A stretch of DNA of 64,000 bases from Lytechinus pictus (Eukaryota; Echinodermata; Echinoidea; Temnopleuroida; Toxopneustidae). The position numbers and the translations under genes are program-made. Under the pieces are notes generated by a model that saw nothing but the letters and a program-made list of their open reading frames with translations, did not search any database and was not told the origin of the DNA. Positions 41,501 to 47,289 of this stretch are shown here, piece by piece. The stretch lies in contig NC_087249.1 of NCBI RefSeq assembly GCF_037042905.1, positions 11,466,001 to 11,530,000 on the forward strand. The letters are read 5' to 3'. Position 1 is the first letter of the stretch. Each line of letters begins with the position of its first letter.

Positions 41501-44500
41501 AAAGACAGTTGCCTCAGCGGTAAGTAAGATTCATCCTTGACACAGAGAATGAAAATAGGTGCGCTGTACATATACGTTTGCAATGAACGGCAGAATTGCC
41601 TGAACAAAATGCCATTTACACCACCACCCTTACCCCTCCCCCTCCACCAACTCTTATATTTTTTTTCTTTTGTTGCAGTTTATTTTTTGATGGAATATGT
41701 GACATGCATTTGATAAAACAGAATACTGCTAAAGCAATTCAATTTCAGCCATTGAGAGCAAATATAAGCATATTTATATATGAACCATGACGTGAAAAGA
41801 GTCAAATTGCAGTTCTCCTGTACACAAAATCACTTTTTGGAGTGATTTTTGGTCTGACATGTATGAATAAATAATTATCTAACTTTAGAACCATACCCCG
41901 GGCATCACAAATTTGATGGCAAAATTTGTAGGAAACTTGTAGGAAAAGTCATGAAAAATCGTGGCGAGAGCTTTGTGCCTTCCAGAGCACTTGGGCGAAA
42001 TCTGCCAATTGGTGTGTCAAACCATGGTAGTCAAACCATCAAAGCAAGCTTTAATAAACTGCATTTGGAAGTAATGTATAAATGAGTACAGTATTGAAGG
42101 AAGGCTTGTAATGGGAAGTTTGAGGTGTACCAAGGCATTGTATGTGAAAGTTATTTCTCTCAATTTTGTTGTTATGTTGCAGGCACGGGATGAGATGTCT
42201 GCGGAGTGGCGCAAGAAGGTGGCAACCTTCATGTGTCATTCCGTAGAAACTGCCGAGCATTACTACACGGCAAGATTTAAGACTTCCCAAAACATCGAAT
42301 GCCGCGATAAGGTGTGGAGTCTTCTTCTTGGACAGGTATGTATCCTTCATTATGCAATAATTATCAAATCACATGTGTTATTGCTACCCTAATATTACAT
42401 GTTTTCACAATTTTTCTTTTTTCAGATGACTCTTGCTTTAAGAAACTTGCAACTGCCAAATAAAAAAAAAAAACATTAATTTCTTATCTAACCCTTAAAT
42501 TTCATTTTACTTCTTAATCTTATCCAATCCCAGTAATATGTGCAATATTTTGCGCATTATTAGCACTGGACCAATGTGTTATAGATCATGTGGAACCTTT
42601 CTCGGTGGAGCTTACTCAAAGACAAAAGAACACAAATGAATTAACAACCTAACTACCAGTAGTTGATTTTGCTATTCGGTAATTGTACCAACTACAAATT
42701 CAATCAAACAATTTTATCCTCCATATGCCTCCATTGTACTATCAGTGAGCAAAGTACACATTCTTTTAATTGGGGTCAGTACATATTTTAACCTGCGTAT
42801 ATATTATGCTTCAGATTTGATATCTATTCATAAATTAAATCCTACATGTTTCCTTAAAATCAACAGCAGCCAGAAATGCAGGAGCAGACTGCTCCTGAAC
42901 ATCCTGTAGATGTCCATGTAGAGGTCCATGCTGGACCATCAACGAGTCAGACGACCGCCCTAAAAAGTGCAGGCATGAAGAAGAGGAAGGCCCAGGGAAA
43001 TACACAAGCCAACATCCCCTCTGAGTCTGCTCCTGAGACCTGTGGCCATGAGGAAGGTCACGAGCTTTCTCAACAAAAGGAAGTAAAAAAGGTTTGTCAC
43101 TAATGCTACATGAAGTTTATGTATTTCATATCAGTATGTTTTTTTTTAATAAGACCATGCCTTATGAAGTTTTTTTCTTTTTCTTTTTTAATTATTATTT
43201 TTTATTTAAGTAAGGTAACTCTCATAGAGAGTAAAATATAACATTTCAAATTATAAATTTCTTACTACATATAAATCAGTATTTGTAAAATTATGTTTAA
43301 ACATAGCAAAGAAATCCTTGTTTTCTGTGTTTTTGTTGCTCTTAGATTATGAATACATCAATTTGACAAAAGACAAACTTGTTGGTTTTTGCAAATAAAC
43401 TCTTTATTTGTAAATGATAAATTTATTTTGATATAAGTACAGAAATAAAACATGCATATATATATATATATATATTTGTATTAAAGAAATTGTATATGTC
43501 ACTAATTCATTGAAAATATATTCATTCACTTAAAATATTATTTATGATACCCGATATATTTGAATATGCATATTACAGAGAATATCTGAAAATACATTAT
43601 TCCAACATGTTGACTTTTGAGCAAAGCTCATTCTAGAGCTGCTAATATAAGGATCCATAATTATCAACTAAAATTAAATTCATAAGCATTTACTTTCTAA
43701 CTTTCTCTGATATTAATTTGATGTCTCCAATTGCGATGAAATCACACCTTTGAGGAAAGAACATACTCATCTAATTGTTTCCCCTTCACAATTTTTGTTA
43801 AAGTTTTACATCAGTAATAAAATACTGAAAATAAAAGATTTATATTTTATTTTCTACTATGTTTGTACCTACAGCCAAGATCCCGCTTCGTACTAACATC
43901 AGTGGAGCTTGAGGACATGAAGAGGACAATCATGGCTGTCATGAATCGGACATGCTCAGTAGTCAAAAAACCAAAATTCAGGGATATAGTGAGTACAACA
44001 TTAATTTATCAATACTCAAATGTTATTCACAATATTTCTAATAATTATCCTATATAGTGTGCAATGTGCGTATTCTCTCTAAACCAAATGCTACTTTATA
44101 AACTGGAATTGGTGCATGTTTTTTTTTCACAATGTTTTTTAAGTCACAATGGCATGAGAAATTATCACTTCAATGTATGTCTGTTGTGTTGAATACTTTA
44201 GCAGACTTGCATGGCTTGTGCAATCTAATTCAGTTTGATTTCACTTGTACGTTTGAAGTGTGATGTGATTTTGATAGCCCCCTCTAAAAGAAAAATGACA
44301 GATTTAAATCAGTTCCGGAGACTTGTGAATTAGGGAGAGAAAAAAACTGAACTCTTTGGAGTTTTTTGTATTATGTTTCAAAATCACAAAGTTCTAATAA
44401 TCGCCTATTTATTTTTTCAATTCTTTTCCCTTTGAAATCGTATGTGAACTCAATAAGGTTAATGGTTACTTCTGTTGGATAGAAACTGAGTGAAAGATAT

Positions 44501-46121
44501 ATTATTTTCATGCCTTGAGCAGACCTGCCAACTAGTACTTCAGTAATTTCTATTTAAATAGGAGAAGAATAATGATTATCACTAGCAAACTACTGATTTC
44601 AGAAATTAGTGTCTGTGATATAATATACTACACTTCTGAGAATTACTGATTTTCATCCATCAAAGTACTGACAGGCTTTTACAAAATTTGGCAGCTGTAC
44701 TTGAGCATGAAAAGGTAAAAATGAACAATTTGAAGTAACACACACAGACACCAAAAAACCAACATGAATTAAATAAATCAAGCCACCAATCATGCCGATT
44801 GGTAAATTAAGCACACACAGAATTAATAAAATACAGAGCCTGAAGTTTTTTGCAAAGTCAGGTTGCATTACAATACAATGACACAAGTGTGAGATTCCTT
44901 AGCCTTCTGGGTGGATGTAGACATATGATAATGTGAATATGAACATTCACAATTATTGTCACATCAAATTGTCAAGAAGTTAGCTCACAAAATGAATTTC
45001 TTTTACCCTAAAAGGCACAAATGAAGTGATGCCTGGTGATGCATTTTATTATTTTCACAGGGCTTGTGGTTCAAACCTTGTTGGTTCCAGGCTGTTATGA
45101 ACACATTTGAAGATACATAGGTCAGACAGTATCTATAGATTTTGAGATATGCAACTCTATCAATATTTTACAGTGATTGTTCAAATGAAAACATTCATGG
45201 TAAAATTATTTTTTTTAATGTATTCTTCTTTTTACCTGTTCTCTTTTATTAAGTTTGGAAATGCACCTGACATTCCCCATTGTTGTGCAAAAACATTTGC
45301 ACATTTCTGTACTTTCCTTTACTATTGACTAATTTGTTTATGCTGTTTTAATTTTGATTGTGTATCCCATTTTTTTGTCAGACCAACGAGGCTTATAAAA
45401 TAATAATGCCTAGTACGAGAGATAAGATTACTAGTCAACAATTTTATGACAAGGCCAGAAACTTGGGTCTGCGAGAAGGTAAGCTAAATCTAATGGCATC
45501 ACTGCTAGTATATATACATGTGTAAGTCTCTCTATTAGAAGATCCTTGTATGGATATTCCTTTCAACATTTTTTAGTGATATAAAGGCTCTATGACAGGC
45601 AAAGGATGTTGACTCCTATTAATGTGTACTAATTTTCAATCACTTATTATTTAAAGTGATAAAAAATATTTTAATTATTTTTAAATGACCTAAGCCCCCC
45701 CCCCCCAAAAAAAAGTACAGTATTGTGAACAGAGAACTCTTCCTGGCAACTGGATAGATAATAAAAATAGTGTTGCATGTTTTCATACAGTGGACCATTA
45801 CATATTATATTTTAAGATATACATTTATACAACTTGAGATAGGAATGCTCAGTAGTTTTGTAACTTGCAAGGAAGATTATGAATAAGAAGATATGTTGAA
45901 TGAAAGGTCAAAGTCAAAGGAATAAGATATTGTTCCCACATGTAGTAAATGTTGACTTCTGAGCAATATTTGGAAACCCCCTAATAAGTTTAATTCCTTC
46001 TTGATCAATTCTGTCTAAGTTAAAAGAGGTAAAAGTTAATCAAACTTACTTGAAAATAGAAATAATATATTCAAAATTGATGATAAGCACTTTGAATTTG
46101 TCTTTTACAGAGATCTGGTGA
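17526..46121 (+). CDS. 16-exon zinc finger / tyrosine-recombinase-like gene (model)
   Basis: This is the gene-level entry; the exons are listed separately. Sixteen exons, each bounded by AG and GT, join without a frame conflict to 2742 nt, or 913 residues plus stop. Domains in order: acidic start and repeats (1-208), basic patch (209-225), zinc finger 1 (C232, C235, H245, H250), zinc finger 2 (C288, C291, H302, H307), Pro/Ser/His linker (316-417), recombinase N-terminal helices (about 418-567), catalytic domain (568-765), basic linker (766-840), and Myb-like helices (841-913). Catalytic residues of the tyrosine recombinase family can be placed: R599, K629, R705/R708, H733 and Y742 (or Y741). 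The expected activity is DNA binding and possibly strand exchange in the nucleus. Crypton-type elements are the closest family I can name, from motif style only. The many introns argue for a host gene rather than a mobile copy. Exon 1 and exon 16 are the least certain joins. Confidence 0.75.
21249..22930. mobile_element. Putative 1.7-kb repeat with ATTAGGTGGTCTGTC inverted ends
   Basis: ATTAGGTGGTCTGTC at the left and GACAGACCACCTAAT at the right are exact inverted copies. The interior has CGCGCG-rich segments (21590-21890), many GTCATC-type repeats and the SINE head. No transposase frame is visible. It fills part of intron 1 of the recombinase gene. Confidence 0.6.
22553..22650 (+). mobile_element. 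tRNA-derived SINE head
   Basis: Pol III box A (TGGCTCAATGG, 22563-22573) and box B (GGTTCGAGTCC, 22607-22617) are both perfect, 34 nt apart. The acceptor stem and anticodon arm do not fold as a functional tRNA and a T-run follows, so this is a SINE or tRNA relic, not a tRNA gene. It lies inside the larger repeat 21249-22930. Confidence 0.75.
24010..24215. mobile_element. Foldback MITE upstream of exon 2
   Basis: The arm with CGGAATCTATATATGTCCAC pairs with GTGGACATATATAGATTCCG, and AACACCAG motifs recur. The stem is about 70 nt. It sits 180 nt from the acceptor of exon 2. Confidence 0.75.
24399..24972 (+). CDS. Exon 2: acidic, internally repeated N-terminal region
   Basis: The acceptor is ...ACCATCAG and the donor AAAAAAG/GTCAGT. 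The exon encodes residues 18-208, ending in phase 1. A short unique start (VQAHGHDVTRMLAYS) leads into three near-identical units of ELQRKESEESQQ, GQGIVPRDSDDD and a run of Asp/Glu. Unit starts are about 24495, 24633 and 24777. The region is predicted disordered and strongly negative, like many chromatin-factor tails. The antisense open frame over the same repeat is a shadow. Confidence 0.75.
24495..24892 (+). repeat. Coding minisatellite, 3 units of about 138-144 nt
   Basis: Three tandem units lie within exon 2 with spacings of 138 and 144 nt. Both are multiples of three, so the frame is kept. Units 2 and 3 are almost identical over the GAATTACAAAGGAAGGAATC segment, which points to recent duplication. 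Length differences come from GAT/GAC and GAA/GAG runs. Copy number is likely to vary between individuals. Confidence 0.9.
25781..25831 (+). CDS. Exon 3: basic patch
   Basis: A 51-nt exon between ...GTACTAAG and GTAAAC, phase 1 in and phase 1 out. It encodes TKRKQGQDGKKASKPA, a Lys-rich stretch that could act as a nuclear localisation signal between the acidic region and the zinc fingers. It is short, so it is supported mainly by matching phases and splice sites. Confidence 0.6.
26859..26985 (+). CDS. Exon 4: first short C2H2 zinc finger
   Basis: Acceptor ACATGCAG, donor GAACG/GTGAGT; phase 1 in, phase 2 out. It carries CPLC, nine residues, then HLRRKH (C232, C235, H245, H250). The Cys-His spacing is shorter than the usual 12 residues of classical C2H2 fingers, so it may be a degenerate or BED/knuckle-like finger. 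It is followed by a helical stretch, LKENEIWHFIYQARER. Confidence 0.8.
27568..27710 (+). CDS. Exon 5: second short C2H2 zinc finger
   Basis: Acceptor ATTTTTTAG, donor CAAG/GTACTT; phase 2 in, phase 1 out. A basic segment (VPIQRKKTRDEGRERTG) precedes CPLC, ten residues, then HMKRKH (C288, C291, H302, H307). It has the same CPLC...H..KRKH plan as exon 4, so the two exons are probably an old tandem duplication. A minus-strand open frame over this exon is a shadow. Confidence 0.8.
28077..28790 (+). repeat. Tandem repeat with TGACCAAGGTCAAAGGTCA
   Basis: It starts with the hairpin GTCTCACCTGTGAAGCAGAG and contains about four diverged units of 160-190 nt, each with TGGACCTAGTTCATGAAAC and TGAACATCC. 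Three units hold a perfect AGGTCAAAGGTCA. A stray piece of the same family lies at 31240-31325. It is in intron 5. Confidence 0.8.
28786..29130. repeat. TCTAGATCTAGA-type simple palindromic tract
   Basis: Dense runs of TCTAGATCTAG and variants, broken by an AT-rich gap (28910-28990). Each core is self-complementary, so the whole tract can fold. No coding sense. Confidence 0.75.
29733..30038 (+). CDS. Exon 6: Pro/Ser/His-rich linker
   Basis: Acceptor TTCCACAG, donor TTTTCTT/GTAAGT; phase 1 in and out. It encodes about 102 residues starting APIMDCPPPPPPSC, then SSHAPSS repeats and a His cluster near the end. It is low complexity, so homology cannot be judged. It is included because the frame stays open and both splice sites and phases fit the flanking exons. 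Reading past the donor gives a hydrophobic run that I take as intron. Confidence 0.6.
30811..31235. mobile_element. AAGGACAAGTCCACCCC repeat, partial copy
   Basis: It begins TTTAAAGGACAAGTCCACCC and keeps the internal GGTCGGTATGCAAATGAG and GACATCACCCACTCACTTTC blocks. The right terminal repeat is missing. It lies in intron 6. Confidence 0.75.
31577..31727 (+). CDS. Exon 7: start of recombinase N-terminal helical domain
   Basis: Acceptor TCTCCTTAG, donor TTTACAG/GTATAT; phase 1 in, phase 2 out. It encodes KDGIFERYLQFTSFY, then a charged helical stretch and ALFSDHDAIY. Tyrosine recombinases usually begin with such a helix-rich SAM-like DNA-binding domain. Confidence 0.75.
32000..32820 (-). 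mobile_element. LINE 3' end (CR1/Jockey-like), antisense in intron 7
   Basis: Minus-strand frames give INSHAENIKRSKK, CMWNNHTKPHFLQLGE, CRTEYSKNALCYDGPSLYNN and LPTEIRSQTSFASFK, the usual C-terminal pattern of non-LTR polymerases ('R-G-x-x-L-W-N-x-L-P'). The 3' UTR extends to the TTTATTTATT tail near 32000. It is 5'-truncated. Confidence 0.75.
33153..33379 (+). CDS. Exon 8: recombinase core-binding domain
   Basis: Acceptor TTTATCCTAG, donor ATTGCAG/GTTGCA; phase 2 in, phase 1 out. The product VYKHLKTTYQPKTVGKYLTS resembles the helix of phage-integrase-type core-binding domains that reads 'the x-T-V-x-x-Y-L' pattern. A charged helical tail follows (ITDRDLQRLENLLTPLSKK). Confidence 0.8.
34494..36066. 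repeat. Diverged direct repeats flanking exon 9
   Basis: 34494-34681 and 35882-36066 share GTCTAAACAAA, ATGTGTGGATCCTATT, GAATTTCACAA and GCATACCAGT in the same order. They are about 1.2 kb apart with exon 9 between them. Confidence 0.7.
35437..35508 (+). CDS. Exon 9: short helical exon
   Basis: A 72-nt exon between CTGTTACAG and AAAG/GTTTGC, phase 1 in and out. It encodes EELLSKEDLQMFYNTLYKQA, an amphipathic helix that would lie between the core-binding and catalytic domains. Diverged direct repeats lie on both sides of it. Confidence 0.7.
36593..36762 (+). CDS. Exon 10: catalytic domain, box I arginine (R599)
   Basis: Acceptor TTTCTTCAG, donor ATACAG/GTACAA; phase 1 in, phase 0 out. The segment VRDFLLLTAVLSGAPRSCVL and the following NMKVGEV match the box I shape of tyrosine recombinases (hydrophobic helix, small residue, Arg, then a second helix). 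R599 would be the first catalytic arginine. The 'N-M' after the Arg is typical of Crypton-type proteins as I remember them. Confidence 0.85.
37090..38410 (-). mobile_element. LINE fragment (L2/CR1-type), endonuclease region
   Basis: Antisense to the recombinase gene, inside intron 10. Read on the minus strand: RRKRGRKGGVRARLKR, NCRSLSNKFDELKA, LCFTETW, VYIPPSANVD, GDFNSCD and GNSDHNVI. These are the ordered motifs of an apurinic-type endonuclease, with the catalytic Glu, Asp/Asn and SDH visible. Frameshifts lie near 38260 and in 37980-38031. The linker follows (WNGLKVITGF...) and stops before the reverse transcriptase, so the element is broken. Confidence 0.85.
38936..39612 (+). repeat. Direct duplication pair around exon-11 relics
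   Basis: About 113 nt (38939-39051) recurs nearly unchanged at 39500-39612, covering ACCAAGGAACATATATCTCC and the relic start. The first unit itself contains a short internal repeat (CTATACTACCAAGGAACAT twice). The pair is younger than the exon-11 duplication. Confidence 0.8.
39004..39224 (+). pseudogene. Decayed copy A of recombinase exon 11
   Basis: From CATGATCACAAGAC to GGAAGGGGTCTAG this stretch aligns to exon 11 in the same orientation, about three-quarters identical by eye. It carries an in-frame TAG after LRKLTPS, a lost codon, and a further gap. Neither exon 11's acceptor nor its donor is kept. At least 11 differences in the first 35 codons are silent, so the copy was under coding constraint before it died. 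Confidence 0.85.
39565..39632 (+). pseudogene. Decayed copy B of recombinase exon 11 (truncated)
   Basis: It repeats copy A from CATGATCACAAGAC to AAGTCATTGAT, then jumps to AAGCCAAGCTCCGAGTTTA, so the middle is deleted. Upstream sequence shared with copy A begins near 39497, which shows B arose by duplicating A together with its flank, not from exon 11 directly. Confidence 0.8.
39640..41110 (-). mobile_element. Second LINE fragment, endonuclease and linker, decayed
   Basis: Minus-strand reading gives RYGGGVAMVIADELN, IGIFYQPPQSN, LGDLNYNTLD, GLSDHSFVY and the linker KLCKILKILTLSNKKT with LAEKFNEFF. Order and motifs match a CR1/Jockey-type endonuclease, a different family from the neighbour at 37-38 kb. 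There are many stops, and a separate AT-rich insert at about 40040-40330 interrupts it. It ends 268-nt-close to exon 11's acceptor side without disrupting the exon. Confidence 0.75.
41250..41519 (+). CDS. Exon 11: catalytic lysine hairpin and box II arginine
   Basis: Acceptor TTAATTCCAG, donor TCAGCG/GTAAGT; phase 0 on both sides, 90 codons. It begins VHDHKTSSSFGRAEIVV, matching the beta hairpin with the catalytic lysine (K629). It ends GVSTRSIRKTVASA, a box II helix with R708; R705 takes the place of the usual histidine three residues earlier. Two decayed copies of this exon lie upstream in the preceding intron. Confidence 0.88.
42183..42335 (+). CDS. Exon 12: box II histidine and tyrosine nucleophile
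   Basis: Acceptor GTTATGTTGCAG, donor GGACAG/GTATGT; phase 0 on both sides, 51 codons. MCHSVETAEHYYTARFK carries H733 and, nine residues later, Y742, the same spacing as the H...Y pair of phage-type integrases; Y741 is the alternative. Both residues needed for cleavage are therefore present. Confidence 0.88.
42867..43091 (+). CDS. Exon 13: charged linker with basic patch
   Basis: The acceptor is the tandem CAGCAG, so the exon starts at 42867 or 42870 (a one-Gln difference). The donor is GTAAAAAAG/GTTTGT. It has 75 codons, phase 0. The composition is Glu/Pro/Thr/Ser rich with MKKRKAQ, a possible nuclear localisation signal. It has no recognisable fold and probably links the recombinase to the C-terminal helices. 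Confidence 0.75.
43459..43476. repeat. AT microsatellite
   Basis: A short (AT)n run in intron 13. Comparable short tracts occur at 26453-26466 and a GT run at 49970-49984. Confidence 0.8.
43875..43988 (+). CDS. Exon 14: C-terminal helix, Myb-like part 1
   Basis: Acceptor GTACCTACAG, donor GATATA/GTGAGT; phase 0, 38 codons. RSRFVLTSVELEDMKRTIM and KKPKFRDI look like helix 1 of a Myb/SANT-like unit, though the usual tryptophans are replaced. Such a unit often follows the recombinase domain in Crypton-like proteins (recalled, not searched). Confidence 0.7.
43989..45381 (+). other. Intron 14 of recombinase-like gene
   Basis: AT-rich, no exon or named repeat seen. A minus-strand frame at 44653-44886 has no splice support. 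Confidence 0.55.
45382..45478 (+). CDS. Exon 15: C-terminal helix, Myb-like part 2
   Basis: Acceptor TTTTTTGTCAG, donor GAGAAG/GTAAGC; phase 0 in, phase 1 out. It encodes TNEAYKIIMPSTRDKITSQQ and FYDKARNLGLRE, which fits the second and third helices of a Myb-like fold. Confidence 0.7.
46111..46121 (+). CDS. Exon 16: terminal codons and stop
   Basis: Acceptor TTGTCTTTTACAG has a strong pyrimidine tract. The phase-1 join gives EIW and then TGA, ending the protein at residue 913. It is tiny but fits the phase, and the 3' UTR would follow. An AATAAA at 46670 could be the polyadenylation signal. Confidence 0.6.
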
Positions 46122-46277
46122 AATGTGACAAGATCTGCCGCAAGTGTTGGAAGTCAATGAGCCCACATCAAGCATTACGTCTTACCCCCGTTTGGGAACG
46201 GACCGCAGATCAGATTGCAAACTGCGGTATTTTACCCCATTTTGCATTTGAAAATCTAAAACATAATTTCCAAGCCC

Positions 46278-46423
46278 TGGGGGTCTTTTCATAAAGCTGT
46301 TCGTAAGTTAAGAGCGACTTTAACAACGACTGGTGATTATCGCTAATGGTTTGTACCATTTACCGCAAGACATGATCACTAATCGCTCTTAACTTACGAA
46401 CAGCTTTATGAAACATCCGCCTG
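46278..46423. mobile_element. Foldback MITE (GTTCGTAAG family), copy 2
   Basis: The left arm CATAAAGCTGTTCGTAAG pairs with CTTACGAACAGCTTTATG on the right. It is the same family as the element at 2064, about 140 nt, and lies in the presumed 3' UTR or just beyond the recombinase gene. Confidence 0.75.
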
Positions 46424-46677
46424 ATCAACCCCGCTTGGCCAGGTAATCCCCACAGGCCAGATTATGAGCGTTGAGCCAAGAACGAAATGATAAACAACAG
46501 CTGTGCTATTACGTAAGTCTTCTCTGCCTGTAGAAGGACCTTCGGAATTAAATAATTGTATTCGATATTTAATCACGTTTTCAAAGGCATATTGTATTCA
46601 GAAAGTTAATGCTAGCCCATTTTCAATTTCGAACGAAGAAAATCAACCTTGAAATAAGGAAAGTAAGTGAATAAAAA

Positions 46678-46733
46678 ATGGCGACATGTTTTCCAGGACC
46701 GCACTCGGGCTGTTGTGTTATCTTCGGACCGAG
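46678..46733 (+). CDS. Weak candidate first exon of a downstream gene
   Basis: AAAAATGGCG is a good start context and opens MATCFPGPHSGCCVIFGP before a donor CCGAG/GTAAAG in phase 2. Local GC content is raised. A possible phase-matched terminal exon lies at 52664-52889, but its acceptor is weak and the product is unrecognised. It could be chance. Confidence 0.25.
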
Positions 46734-46872
46734 GTAAAGAAATAGGTGTTTTGATACTTACATTGCATGCTTTGGGCAGTAGGGTTTTCGTACTTGAAGA
46801 GAATTCATTGAGAAAATCCGGGGTATAGTGTTATCAAAAGGAGGTTTTTCGTCATGAGTTTGAGAACATTGA

Positions 46873-47286
46873 GGCCCGAATTTTCAAAGGTGGTTTTGAA
46901 AACCCACGGTTGAGTCCATGGTTTATGCAGATTTCCTGTTTAAATTACGCTTAATTTAGCGCGTATTGGGCGTGTGTATAAAAAATGTTCAATGCTGATG
47001 CGCGCATTTGTCACAATGCGCCAAATTGACGCCTGTTACCATGGTTAGATACGCTATTTTATTCATAAGTCCACTGTTTGAAGAGTGGACTCATGAATAA
47101 AATAGCGTATCTAACCATGGTAACAGGCGTCAATTTGGCGCATTGTGACAAATGCGCGCATCAGCATTGAACATTTTTTATACACACGCCCAATACGCGC
47201 TAAATTAAGCATAATTTAAACAGGAAATCTGCATAAACCATGGACTCAACCGTGGGTTTTCAAAACCACCCTTGTGAATTCGGGCC
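46873..47286. mobile_element. Near-perfect 203-nt-arm palindrome, Harbinger-like
   Basis: Arms 46873-47075 and 47084-47286 are near-perfect inverted copies around an 8-nt loop (GTTTGAAG). Ends start GGCCCGAATT. The flanks are TGA on both sides, fitting the 3-nt TNA target duplication of PIF/Harbinger elements. No coding capacity. The few arm mismatches indicate a young insertion or gene conversion between arms. Confidence 0.85.
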
Positions 47287-47289
47287 TGA

